DNA from: an uncultured Clostridia bacterium
Lineage (GTDB): Bacteria > Bacillota > Clostridia > Monoglobales > Monoglobaceae
Direction: 5' to 3'
Length of the DNA stretch: 23,541 nt
Assembly (NCBI GenBank): GCA_934454115.1
Contig: CAKSFQ010000028.1
Coordinates: forward strand, 1-23,541
Shown: piece after piece, positions 1 through 7,629 of the stretch
Layout of the letters: every line of letters begins with the position of its first letter
How positions within the stretch are numbered: position 1 is the stretch's first letter
Translations under genes and position numbers: made by a program
The notes under the pieces: generated by a model
Databases searched by the model: none
Told to the model about the DNA's origin: nothing
The model's input: only the letters and a program-made list of their open reading frames with translations

Positions 1-30
1 GACGTCATTATTTTTTTCAAATTTACTCAT
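1..30 (-). CDS. spoIIAC: RNA polymerase sporulation sigma factor sigma-F, N-terminal fragment
   Basis: Only the first ten codons are inside the window (reading MSKFEKNNDV on the minus strand). The ATG overlaps the end of spoIIAB by eight bases (ATGAGTAA), the tight coupling expected for the third gene of a spoIIA operon. The identity comes from position directly after spoIIAB, not from the sequence of this fragment, which is too short to recognise. Sigma-F is the forespore-specific factor held inactive by SpoIIAB. Confidence 0.7.
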   Translation of the reverse strand, partial: MSKFEKNNDV

Positions 31-454
31 AAAAGCCCATTCCGATCCGTTTTGTCATGGTGACGCTTGTTCCGGCGCCCGGCGCAGAATCTACTTTCAG
101 TGTGTCCATAAAGCTTTCCATGACGGTAAAGCCCATACCGCTGCGTTCCTCGCCGGGCGCACCGGAATAGAGCGGCTGCATGGCAAGGTCGATGTCCTCA
201 ATACCGCAGCCCTGATCCGTGACGGTAACCAAAAACATATCGCCCTGAATGCGGCAGGTCATCTCGACCTCGCCGCGCTGCTTTGCGTAACCGTGGACGA
301 TGGCATTGGTTACCGCCTCTGAAACGGCGGTTTTAATATCGGCAAGCTCTTCACAGGTGGGATCCAGCTGTGCGGCAAACGCGCCGGCTACCGCTCTGGC
401 AAAGGCCTCATTGCGGCTTTTGCCGGGAAATTTCAACTTCATATAGTTATCCAT
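23..454 (-). CDS. spoIIAB: Anti-sigma F factor / serine kinase SpoIIAB
   Basis: A 143-residue GHKL-type ATPase that binds and inhibits sigma-F and phosphorylates SpoIIAA. Visible motifs are the N box (EAVTNAIVHGY, around residue 46-56), the G1 box (DQGCGIED, around 80) and the glycine-rich ATP lid GEERSGMGFTVMESF near residue 102-116. Length fits the family (about 146 residues in Bacillus subtilis). An in-frame ATG lies 60 bases further upstream, but the start at 454 is preferred: it has AAGGAGG six bases before it and begins at the usual MDNYMKLKF-like N-terminus. It overlaps the start of spoIIAC. Unusually, about 310 bases separate it from spoIIAA, where the operon normally has almost no gap; the space is filled by a palindromic element. 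Confidence 0.95.
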   Translation of the reverse strand: MDNYMKLKFPGKSRNEAFARAVAGAFAAQLDPTCEELADIKTAVSEAVTNAIVHGYAKQRGEVEMTCRIQGDMFLVTVTDQGCGIEDIDLAMQPLYSGAPGEERSGMGFTVMESFMDTLKVDSAPGAGTSVTMTKRIGMGFYE

Positions 455-490
455 TGTGTTCCTCCTTATCGTTTGAATCATGCCCTTTTG

Positions 491-770
491 GCTAGGTATA
501 AGAGACTCGAACACATGCGCCCAATGCTTGTTAAATTTCCGCTCAGCCGTTCTTTCGGGACTTGTAAGGCGCCAAGCCTTGCTTCACCCTGCAAGAGCAG
601 CTGAACAAAAATTTTTCGGCGCATTGGGTCTGCGAGTCCAAAAAGAGCAAATTTTTTGCAAGAAAAGGCAAAAGCGCAATCAATACTGACGTATTGACGA
701 GCATTGGGCGCATTATTGTGACAAATTTGCCTTTTTGAACCGCGTGGGGTTCGATTCTCTTATGCCTAAC
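491..770. repeat. MITE-like palindromic element inside the spoIIA operon
   Basis: The ends are imperfect terminal inverted repeats of 22 bases, 491-512 and 749-770 (19 of 22 match). A second nested pair lies at 516-532 and 696-712 (15 of 17 match, core GCGCCCAATGC), and the same core recurs in the middle near 619-629. Inner stems are 541-554 with 593-606, AAGGC/GCCTT at 566-580, and CAATAC/GTATTG at 681-696. Each end reads outward as GTTCGANTCTCTTAT, which resembles a tRNA T-loop sequence. No convincing ORF or transposase is present and no target-site duplication is obvious. The folding suggests a non-autonomous mobile element or a structured intergenic repeat, co-transcribed with spoIIA. The right end supplies the stop codon of spoIIAA. 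Confidence 0.7.
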
Positions 771-1071
771 CGCATTCAATAATTTTTTTTAGCCCGGACA
801 GGGATAAAATCTTGTCCACCTGCGGTTTTGCGCGGATAATCATGGTCTTGCCGCCGCGTGCCTTCATCTGCTTGTATCTGCCGATAATCATGCCTAGCCC
901 CGAACTATCCATAAAATCAACGGCCGCAAAATCCAGAATCAAATTTTGGACGTGCCGCAGCGTGATTTCGCGGTCGATATCGCTGCGGATTTCTTCTGCA
1001 CAGCTTTGGTCGATCTCACCGGAAAGCTTTACCACCAGCGTTGTGCCAATGGATTCGATACGAATCTCCAT
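766..1071 (-). CDS. spoIIAA: Anti-sigma F factor antagonist SpoIIAA, probably C-terminally shortened
   Basis: A 101-residue STAS-domain protein. When dephosphorylated it binds SpoIIAB and frees sigma-F; SpoIIAB phosphorylates it on a serine in the conserved DSSG motif, seen here in DFMDSSGLGMIIGRYKQM. The start at 1071 (MEIRIE) has AGGAGG a few bases upstream; further upstream in-frame ATGs lack such a site. The family is usually about 110-117 residues. Here the protein stops just after SGLKKIIECG, where B. subtilis SpoIIAA has about 14 more residues. The TAG stop (766-768) lies inside the terminal repeat of the palindromic element, so the insertion probably replaced the native C-terminus. 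The STAS core and phosphoserine site are intact, so function may be kept. Confidence 0.93.
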   Translation of the reverse strand: MEIRIESIGTTLVVKLSGEIDQSCAEEIRSDIDREITLRHVQNLILDFAAVDFMDSSGLGMIIGRYKQMKARGGKTMIIRAKPQVDKILSLSGLKKIIECG

Positions 1072-1173
1072 AATGCTCCTCCTTCGTTTTCTGTTTGACC
1101 TATTTATCATAACATAGAAAAAGTATTTCCCATTTATTTCCATACAAGAAAAATCGACAACAAAAGAAAAGAT

Positions 1174-1202
1174 TTGCAAAATCGGAAAAACAGGTGTAAA
1201 AT
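1174..1202 (+). promoter_or_regulatory. Sigma-A promoter for the ComF-like gene
   Basis: TTGCAA at 1174-1179, 17-base spacer, TAAAAT at 1197-1202. It is followed by an AAGGGGG ribosome site at 1214-1220, nine bases before the ATG at 1230. It lies in the divergent gap shared with spoIIAA. A sigma-H promoter for spoIIA would be expected in the same gap (1072-1173), but none could be assigned with confidence. Confidence 0.65.
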
Positions 1203-1229
1203 AACATCGAAATAAGGGGGCGCAAAATC

Positions 1230-1988
1230 ATGAAGGACACAGAGCGAAACACATTCTTAAGGGCAGTAAAAAATGTCGCGCTGCACTTTTTGTTTCCGTG
1301 CCGCTGCGTCTTTTGCCGACGGTTGATGCCGGTGACAACCAAGATTGCGGTGTGTCATACCTGTATGCAAAAGCTGCCGTTTACCATGGCGTATCCGCGC
1401 TGCGGCCGCTGCGGCAGACCGATGGCGGTACACCGGCGTTATTGTGCCGAGTGTGACGGCCGCATGGATTTTGCCTTTGAACGGATTTGTGTGCCGTACT
1501 TGTATGAGGGGGCGGTGAAAAAGGCGTTGATTCTCTTTAAACGGGAGCGGTACCAAAGCTTTGCCAAGGTTTTTGCCGCACATATCGGTGCGGTTCTATC
1601 CCATGATCTTGGCGATGTTTGCTTTGACGCCGTTGTCAGCGTGCCGCCAAGGCCGGAGCGCATGCGCAAAGAGGGGTACGATCAGGCGGAGACACTCGCC
1701 GCGGCGGTAGCAAAACAGATGGAACTGCCTTATCTTGGCGGCGGTCTATATCAAAGCGAAAACCGTAAAAAGCAGAGTGCGCTCTCCAAGCGGGAGAGAC
1801 GGGCGAACGTCCGCGGTAATTATGCAGTCAGAAAGAAGAACGCCGTGAAAGGAAAATGCATTTTATTAGTTGATGATATTACCACAACCGGGGCGACCAT
1901 ACAGGAATGTGCCAGGGCGCTGCGCGGTGCGGGCGCCAAAGCGGTGTATGCCGCAGCGGCCGCAACGGTCGTAAAGGGTGAAATTTAA
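1230..1988 (+). CDS. comF: ComF family protein (zinc-finger phosphoribosyltransferase)
   Basis: A 252-residue protein of the ComFC/GntX family, cytosolic. The N-terminal third carries four cysteine pairs or clusters (PCRCVFC, CHTC, RCGRCG, CAEC) that likely bind zinc. The C-terminal two thirds are a type I phosphoribosyltransferase fold with the PRPP-binding motif ILLVDDITTTGAT near residue 210-222. ComFC is needed for DNA uptake in naturally competent Firmicutes; in non-competent species its role is unclear. The gene stands alone: spoIIA is divergent, and glmU follows after a 110-base gap with its own promoter. ATG start with AAGGGGG upstream; length is normal for the family. Confidence 0.88.
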   Translation: MKDTERNTFLRAVKNVALHFLFPCRCVFCRRLMPVTTKIAVCHTCMQKLPFTMAYPRCGRCGRPMAVHRRYCAECDGRMDFAFERICVPYLYEGAVKKALILFKRERYQSFAKVFAAHIGAVLSHDLGDVCFDAVVSVPPRPERMRKEGYDQAETLAAAVAKQMELPYLGGGLYQSENRKKQSALSKRERRANVRGNYAVRKKNAVKGKCILLVDDITTTGATIQECARALRGAGAKAVYAAAAATVVKGEI

Positions 1989-1996
1989 AAGATTGG

Positions 1997-2024
1997 TTGC
2001 ATTTTTGGAATTTTGTGGTATACT
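1997..2024 (+). promoter_or_regulatory. Extended -10 sigma-A promoter for glmU-pth-mfd
   Basis: TTGCAT at 1997-2002, 16-base spacer and TATACT at 2019-2024, preceded by TGG (extended -10). It begins just after the ComF-like stop codon, leaving a 5' leader of about 65 bases before glmU. A ribosome site GGAGG lies shortly before the ATG at 2099. Confidence 0.7.
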
Positions 2025-2098
2025 AACGTTAGGTATAGAGGTGCGAATCCAATCTTGCGTTCGTACTGACACGGCAAATTGAAAACGGAGGCAAATTT

Positions 2099-3385
2099 AT
2101 GTTATATCGCAGTGTGATTATGGCAGCGGACGAAAAACAGGAGGTTTTTCGGCAGAGCAGGTTTTTGTTAAAGGCGGCGGATCGGCCGCTGATTGATTGG
2201 GCGCTGGATGCGGCAAAGACCGCCGGTGCGGAAAACTGCACGGTTGTTACCGGGGCGCGGGGCGATGCAATCAAGGCACATCTCGGCGATGCGGCAGACT
2301 ATGCGACAGCAAACGATGCCTTTTCAATCGCATCGGTGTTAGACGGCATCCCCAAAGGGCAGACGGGCAGCGTTTTGGTGCTTTTCGGCGATCGGCCGAC
2401 CCTTACGGGCGAGACGCTGCGCGCGGCGCTTACCGTTCATGAAAAAAAACAGTGCGTTGCAACGGTGATTTGCGCCGCAAAGACGGTCGGTTTTACAGAG
2501 ACTGAAATGGAGGTGGCCTCCTGTGCGGCAGCGTACCTCTTTGATATCGGCGCACTGCGCCGCATCTGCCGCGATGCGGCGCAGTCGGCAAAGGCGGAAT
2601 GCCCCTTTGCCGCGGCGGTGCAGCATTTGCTGCAAAACGGCGAGGCAGCAGAGATATACCCGGCAGATCAGGAGGAGGGAATTGCGGTGACCGACCGCAT
2701 TCTTTTCGCCAAGGCGGATGCGATCCTAAACCGCCGCACGGTGCATGAACTGATGCGCCGCGGCGCGATTGTTTTAAACCCGGATTCGGTACGCGCGGCG
2801 TACGGCGCAACTGTCGGTATGGACACGGTGATTTATCCGGGCACCATCTTAGAGGGCGAGACGGAGATCGGCGAGGCATGTGTGATCGGCCCCAACACGA
2901 GATTGAAAAATGCAAAGGTGGGTGACCGTACCGAAATCCAGTCCTCGGTGGTACTGGATTCCAAAATCGGCTCGGACACCAGTGTGGGGCCGTTTGCGTA
3001 TATCAGACCCGGATCGGTCATCGGCAGCGGCAACAAGGTTGGCGATTTTGTTGAGGTGAAGAACGCGACCATCGGCGACGGCACCAAAATTGCGCATCTT
3101 ACCTATGTCGGGGATGCCGATGTGGGTGAGAGAGTGAATTTTGGCTGCGGCACGGTGGTGGTTAACTATGATGGCATCAAAAAGCACCGTACCGTGATTG
3201 AGGACGACTGCTTTATCGGCTGCAACAGCAACCTGGTATCCCCGGTGACGCTGCGAAAGGGCGCTTATACGGCGGCAGGCTCAACCATTACCGATGAGGT
3301 GCCGGAGGATGCACTGGCAATTGCCAGGGCAAGGCAGGTCAACAAGGACGGCTGGGTGAAGAAAAACAGAAGAAAGGATTCGTAG
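2099..3385 (+). CDS. glmU: GlmU-like protein: intact glucosamine-1-phosphate acetyltransferase, degenerate uridylyltransferase domain
   Basis: 428 residues (usual GlmU 450-460). GlmU normally acetylates glucosamine-1-P and then couples it to UTP to make UDP-GlcNAc for the cell wall. The C-terminal left-handed beta-helix (about residue 235-428) is complete, with hexapeptide repeats and the active-site segments RPGSVIG, EVKNATIG, HLTYVGDADVG (catalytic His), NYDGIKKH and AIARARQ. The N-terminal domain has lost its signatures. The usual LAAGxGTRM loop reads IMAADEKQEVF, Q-EQLGTGHA is missing, and a stretch of about 30 residues containing GYGRI and EKDA is absent. VND near the metal site reads VTD, while GDRP survives at the other metal site. 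The acetyltransferase should work; uridylyl transfer probably needs another enzyme. First gene of the operon, with pth three bases downstream. Confidence 0.85.
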   Translation: MLYRSVIMAADEKQEVFRQSRFLLKAADRPLIDWALDAAKTAGAENCTVVTGARGDAIKAHLGDAADYATANDAFSIASVLDGIPKGQTGSVLVLFGDRPTLTGETLRAALTVHEKKQCVATVICAAKTVGFTETEMEVASCAAAYLFDIGALRRICRDAAQSAKAECPFAAAVQHLLQNGEAAEIYPADQEEGIAVTDRILFAKADAILNRRTVHELMRRGAIVLNPDSVRAAYGATVGMDTVIYPGTILEGETEIGEACVIGPNTRLKNAKVGDRTEIQSSVVLDSKIGSDTSVGPFAYIRPGSVIGSGNKVGDFVEVKNATIGDGTKIAHLTYVGDADVGERVNFGCGTVVVNYDGIKKHRTVIEDDCFIGCNSNLVSPVTLRKGAYTAAGSTITDEVPEDALAIARARQVNKDGWVKKNRRKDS

Positions 3386-3388
3386 GAT

Positions 3389-3952
3389 ATGTACTTGATC
3401 GTCGGGCTGGGAAATCCCGGCCGGGAATATGTCGGCACGCGCCACAACATCGGCTATGAGGCGGTTGACGCGATTTGTGCCAAGTATGACATCAGCATGA
3501 AGAAAGAAAAGTTCCGCGCCGTCTTTGGCGAGGGGCGCATCGGCGGCGAAAGGGTGGTTGTGGCAAAGCCGCAGACCTATATGAATCTAAGCGGCGAGAG
3601 TGTGCGTGCGTTTAGGGATTGGTATAAGCTGGGTCCGAAAGAGATCATCGTGATATATGATGATGTTTCACTTCCTACCGGGAAGCTTCGCATCCGGGAA
3701 AAGGGGAGCGCCGGCGGACATAATGGCATTAAAAATATTATTTATCAGTTAAATACCGATGTCTTTCCGCGGATTAAAATCGGTGTTGGACAGCCGCGGC
3801 ACGAGGACTTTGACTGCAAGGATTTTGTCCTTGGGCATTTTAGCAAAGAGGAGACCGAAATTCTGATTCAGACGGTGATCCGTGCGGCAGACGCAGTGGA
3901 GGTCATGATCAGAGAGGACGCGGCGGCGGCAATGAACCGTTTTAACGGTTAA
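3389..3952 (+). CDS. pth: Peptidyl-tRNA hydrolase
   Basis: 187 residues, the normal bacterial Pth length. It hydrolyses peptidyl-tRNA released from stalled ribosomes. Conserved features are LIVGLGNPGREY at the N-terminus, the catalytic His in GTRHNIGYEAVD, KPQTYMNLSGESV (substrate-binding Asn), the catalytic Asp in VIYDDVSLPTGK, and GSAGGHNGIKNI. The start is three bases after the glmU stop, with a weak AGAAAGGA site inside the glmU end, so translation is probably coupled. The order glmU-pth-mfd resembles the B. subtilis glmU-prs-ctc-pth-fin-mfd cluster with the middle genes absent. Confidence 0.97.
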   Translation: MYLIVGLGNPGREYVGTRHNIGYEAVDAICAKYDISMKKEKFRAVFGEGRIGGERVVVAKPQTYMNLSGESVRAFRDWYKLGPKEIIVIYDDVSLPTGKLRIREKGSAGGHNGIKNIIYQLNTDVFPRIKIGVGQPRHEDFDCKDFVLGHFSKEETEILIQTVIRAADAVEVMIREDAAAAMNRFNG

Positions 3953-3975
3953 CCTGATATTAGGTTGGGTGAGAG

Positions 3976-6900
3976 ATGATGGATGCTTTTTTAGAGATGA
4001 TGCAGGGACTTGCCGAGTTCGGCGATCTTGTGCAGGATATTCAGAAAAAAAATATGCCGGTCGGCGTTACGGGTGTGTCGGACTCTGTCAGGGCACACCT
4101 TATTGATTGTGTGATGAAGTCGCAGCAAAAGCCGGCGCTGGTTGTGACGGCCGATGAGAGTACGGCCAGACAGCTGTACGCGGATTTAAAGTTCTTTTTG
4201 GGAGATATCGTACACCTGTATCCGAGGACGGATTTATTATTTTATGATGTCGAGGCAAAGGGACAGGACGTAACCGGACAGCGGCTCTCGGTTCTTTGGC
4301 ACATGTTAAAGGACGAGTCTTTTTGTGTGGTCTGCACGGCGGAGGCAATGCTGCAGGCAACGCTCCCGAAGGCGGCCTGCCAAAAGCTCGCCTTGCAGCT
4401 GACGGTCGGCGAGGAAATGGAGCTTTCGGAGATTGCTGTCCGGCTGACCGTCCTTGGCTACCGCCGCGAGGAAATGGTCGAGGGTCCCGGCCAGTTCAGT
4501 ATGCGCGGCGGAATTTTAGATGTGTTTCCCTTTGCGGGGAGCGGCGGTCTGCCGGTTCGGGTTGAGTTTTTTGACACCGAGATCGATTCGGTGCGTTCCT
4601 TTGACCCGGAATCGCAGCGCACCGTGGATAAGCTGGAGTGCATCGAGATTCTGCCGGCAAGAGAACTGCTTTTATCGGACACGGAGCGATCTTTGCTGAC
4701 CGAAAAGCTAAGAGAGCTGCAAAAGGGGATCAAACCGTCCGTCGAGACGGCGGAAAAATTAGCCAAAACCCTATCCCGTGACATCGAAAGACTGGAGGAG
4801 GGGCTGCTTTTTGCGTCGCTGGATAAGTATATCCCGTATCTCTATGACACTGTTCCGACAATTCTTGACTATCTGCCAAAGGACGCACTGATATTCTGGG
4901 ACGAGGCAGCACGCATCCGGGAGAAAACCGAGCAGCTGACGCGGCAGCAGAGCGAGGACGTTTTGGATATGGCGGAGCGCGGCATGATTCCGCGCGGCGA
5001 CGTATCGTATACGCTCCCCTATCCGGCGGCGGTGCGGCGGATCGAAAAACGTCTGATCGGCCTGAGTGGCGTGGCACGTACCTCGCCGGATTACCGCCCG
5101 GTACGGATGCATAGCTTTACCTGTAAAAGCCTCGGCGGTTTTCAGGGCAAACTGGAATTTCTCTGCGATACCCTGCGGTTTTACCAGAAGGAGAAATACC
5201 GCACCGTTTTGCTTGCCGGGTCACCGCTGCGTGCGCAAAGGCTTGCAGCGCAGCTGGAGGAGGAACAGATTCGATGCAGTTATCAGGAGACGCTTCAAAA
5301 GCTTCCCTCTCCCGGCGGTATTGTGGTATCGTCCGGCAGCATCGGACGGAGCTTTGACTATCCGCTGATTCGGACGGCGGTGATCGGCGATCGGGAGATT
5401 TTTGGCGGCGAAAAAAAGAAAAAGCGGCGCAGTGCGCGGCCGCAGGGCGAAAAGATATCCAGCTTTACCGATCTGAATCCGGGAGACTATGTGGTGCATC
5501 AAAACCACGGTATCGGCGTTTATACGGGGATTGAGCAGCTTTATGTGGACGGGGTGCGCAAGGACTATTTAAAGATTCAGTATCGGGGCAGCGATGTTTT
5601 ATACGTGCCCACCGACCAGATGGACATGGTGTTTCGGCATACAGCGGCCGAGGGCGTCAGGATCAGGGTCAATAAACTGGGCGGCGCCGAGTGGAGCAAT
5701 ACCAAGCAGCGTGTCAAAACGGCTGCCAAGGATATGGCAAAAGAATTGATTGCGCTTTATGCCAAGCGCAGTCAAATTCCCGGCATTGCGTTTTTCAAGG
5801 ACAGCGAGTGGCAGCGTGACTTTGAGGCGGCCTTTCCTTATGAGGAGACGGACGATCAGCTGCGCAGCATTGAGGAAGTCAAGGCGGATATGGAAAAGCC
5901 GCATCCCATGGATCGGCTTTTGTGCGGCGATGTGGGATACGGCAAGACAGAAGTCGCGATGCGTGCGGCCTTTAAGGCGGTCATGAGCGGATATCAGGTA
6001 GCCTATCTGGTACCGACCACCATTTTGGCGGCGCAGCACTTTCATAACTTTAGGCAGCGCATGATGCATTATCCCATCACGGTCGGAATGCTGTCACGGT
6101 TTGTGACCGGCACGGCGCAAAAAGAGGTTATACGGGGGCTTGAGACCGGCGAGACCGACATTGTAATCGGTACCCATAAGCTTTTGGGCAAGAACATTCA
6201 TTTTCATAAGCTGGGGCTTTTGGTGATCGATGAGGAGCAGCGCTTTGGCGTTGCGCACAAGGAAAAATTGAAGGAAATCCGAAAAGAGGTCGATGTACTG
6301 ACCCTGTCGGCTACGCCGATTCCAAGAACACTGCACATGAGCCTGAGCGGAATCCGGGATATGAGTCTGCTGACCCAGCCGCCCAGCGAGCGTTACCCGG
6401 TGGCGACCTACGTATTGGAGTATGAGGAGGACGTCATCCGGGAGGCCATCTCCCGTGAGATCGGCCGCGGCGGCCAGGTCTATTACCTTTATAACCGCGT
6501 GGAGGGCATTTATAAGGCGGCAAACCGCATCGCTGAGATGGCGCCGGAGGCGAGGGTGGCGGTTGCACATGGGCAGATGCGCGAGCGTGAATTGGAAGAA
6601 ATCATGATGAGCGTGTCGGAGGGCGAAATTGATGTTCTGGTCTGCACTACCATCATTGAAACCGGACTGGATATTGCCAATGTCAACACCATTATCATTG
6701 AAAATGCGGATCGTCTGGGACTTGCGCAGCTATACCAGCTGCGCGGACGGGTCGGGCGTTCCAACCGCCTGGCCTATGCGTATCTGACCTTTCGCAAGGA
6801 CAAGATACTCACGCCGGAGGCAGAGAAGCGGCTGCTTGCCATTAAAGAATTTACCGAGTTTGGATCCGGGTTTAAAATCGCGATGCAGGATCTTGAGATC

Positions 6901-7500
6901 CGCGGCACCGGGAATCTGATCGGGGCGCAGCAGCACGGGCATATGGAGGCGGTCGGCTACGAAATGTATTGTAGATTATTGGAGCAGGCAGTGCGTGAGC
7001 AGCAGGGCGAGGAAGCTGTGCCGCAGACCGAGACCACCATTGATCTTCCGGTGTCGGCGTATATTCCGAACGGGTATATCACCAACCACAGTCAGCGGAT
7101 TTCGGCCTATAAGCGGATTGCCGCCATCAAAAATCAGGACGAGCTCTATGACGCCTATGACGAGATCGAGGATCGCTACGGCACAGTGCCGCAAAGCGTT
7201 TATCAGCTGATGGAGGTTGCAAGGCTCAAGGCAGCGGCGCAAAAGGCCGCCGTGACAGAAATTTTGGGCAGCGGCGACAAGGTGATCTATCGATTTGATG
7301 AAAAACACCTTCCGGATTTCACACGGCTTTTACAGCTGGTACAGGCACGGCCGAAGGAATTTTTTCTTCCCGGCAGCAAAGAACCAAAACTTCATCAAAA
7401 GCTCAAAAAGCCGGAGACCGGTGGAGAAAAGGCCTATTTTGCGGCGATTTTTGAGGTGTTAAAGACGCTTTGCACCACAGAAGAATCCGAAAAAATATGA
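3976..7500 (+). CDS. mfd: Transcription-repair coupling factor Mfd
   Basis: 1174 residues, full length. Mfd binds RNA polymerase stalled at DNA lesions, pushes it off with its DNA translocase and recruits UvrA. In order: a UvrB-like N-terminal module (about 1-330, with [15 protein letters not shown]); the RNA polymerase interaction domain (about 490-560, [21 protein letters not shown] region); a RecG-like superfamily 2 helicase core with Walker [15 protein letters not shown] (about 650), DEEQRFG (about 752), [13 protein letters not shown] and QLRGRVGRS (about 920); and the C-terminal TRCF domain from about 1020. The start is 23 bases after pth with GGGTGAGAG upstream; an alternative ATG is one codon later. 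The stop is TGA, showing that UGA acts as a stop in this genome. An all-AT 9+2+9 palindrome overlaps the stop codon. Confidence 0.97.
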   Translation: MMDAFLEMMQGLAEFGDLVQDIQKKNMPVGVTGVSDSVRAHLIDCVMKSQQKPALVVTADESTARQLYADLKFFLGDIVHLYPRTDLLFYDVEAKGQDVTGQRLSVLWHMLKDESFCVVCTAEAMLQATLPKAACQKLALQLTVGEEMELSEIAVRLTVLGYRREEMVEGPGQFSMRGGILDVFPFAGSGGLPVRVEFFDTEIDSVRSFDPESQRTVDKLECIEILPARELLLSDTERSLLTEKLRELQKGIKPSVETAEKLAKTLSRDIERLEEGLLFASLDKYIPYLYDTVPTILDYLPKDALIFWDEAARIREKTEQLTRQQSEDVLDMAERGMIPRGDVSYTLPYPAAVRRIEKRLIGLSGVARTSPDYRPVRMHSFTCKSLGGFQGKLEFLCDTLRFYQKEKYRTVLLAGSPLRAQRLAAQLEEEQIRCSYQETLQKLPSPGGIVVSSGSIGRSFDYPLIRTAVIGDREIFGGEKKKKRRSARPQGEKISSFTDLNPGDYVVHQNHGIGVYTGIEQLYVDGVRKDYLKIQYRGSDVLYVPTDQMDMVFRHTAAEGVRIRVNKLGGAEWSNTKQRVKTAAKDMAKELIALYAKRSQIPGIAFFKDSEWQRDFEAAFPYEETDDQLRSIEEVKADMEKPHPMDRLLCGDVGYGKTEVAMRAAFKAVMSGYQVAYLVPTTILAAQHFHNFRQRMMHYPITVGMLSRFVTGTAQKEVIRGLETGETDIVIGTHKLLGKNIHFHKLGLLVIDEEQRFGVAHKEKLKEIRKEVDVLTLSATPIPRTLHMSLSGIRDMSLLTQPPSERYPVATYVLEYEEDVIREAISREIGRGGQVYYLYNRVEGIYKAANRIAEMAPEARVAVAHGQMRERELEEIMMSVSEGEIDVLVCTTIIETGLDIANVNTIIIENADRLGLAQLYQLRGRVGRSNRLAYAYLTFRKDKILTPEAEKRLLAIKEFTEFGSGFKIAMQDLEIRGTGNLIGAQQHGHMEAVGYEMYCRLLEQAVREQQGEEAVPQTETTIDLPVSAYIPNGYITNHSQRISAYKRIAAIKNQDELYDAYDEIEDRYGTVPQSVYQLMEVARLKAAAQKAAVTEILGSGDKVIYRFDEKHLPDFTRLLQLVQARPKEFFLPGSKEPKLHQKLKKPETGGEKAYFAAIFEVLKTLCTTEESEKI

Positions 7501-7629
7501 ATATTTTTTAAATTGTTTGAAAATTTATAAAAAAAGACTGGAAATTGAAGACAATATGTTATATAATAGAGAGCACGAGACAGTTCGGAAAATCCGAATG
7601 GATGTTAACCAAAAAAAGGAGTGTTAAAC
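7501..7629 (+). promoter_or_regulatory. Promoter and leader of the foldase gene
   Basis: A consensus -10 box TATAAT lies at 7562-7567; the best -35 candidate is CTGGAA at 7538-7543, a weak match at 18-base spacing. A small perfect inverted repeat, TTCGGA-AAA-TCCGAA at 7584-7598, falls in the transcribed leader and could be an operator or a short hairpin. AAAGGAG at 7615-7621 is the ribosome site. No strong terminator for mfd is visible, only an AT-only palindrome at its stop, so some read-through from the mfd operon is likely. Confidence 0.55.

Noticed and set aside
480..779. Open frames on both strands within the spoIIA element (69 and 78 codons)
   Set aside because: They run through inverted repeats and stems, lack ribosome sites and resemble no known protein; the palindromic structure explains the region better.
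1072..1173. Sigma-H promoter for spoIIA
   Set aside because: Expected from the biology of the operon, but no segment matches the sigma-H boxes well enough to place it. TATGAT near 1107-1112 has no acceptable -35 partner.
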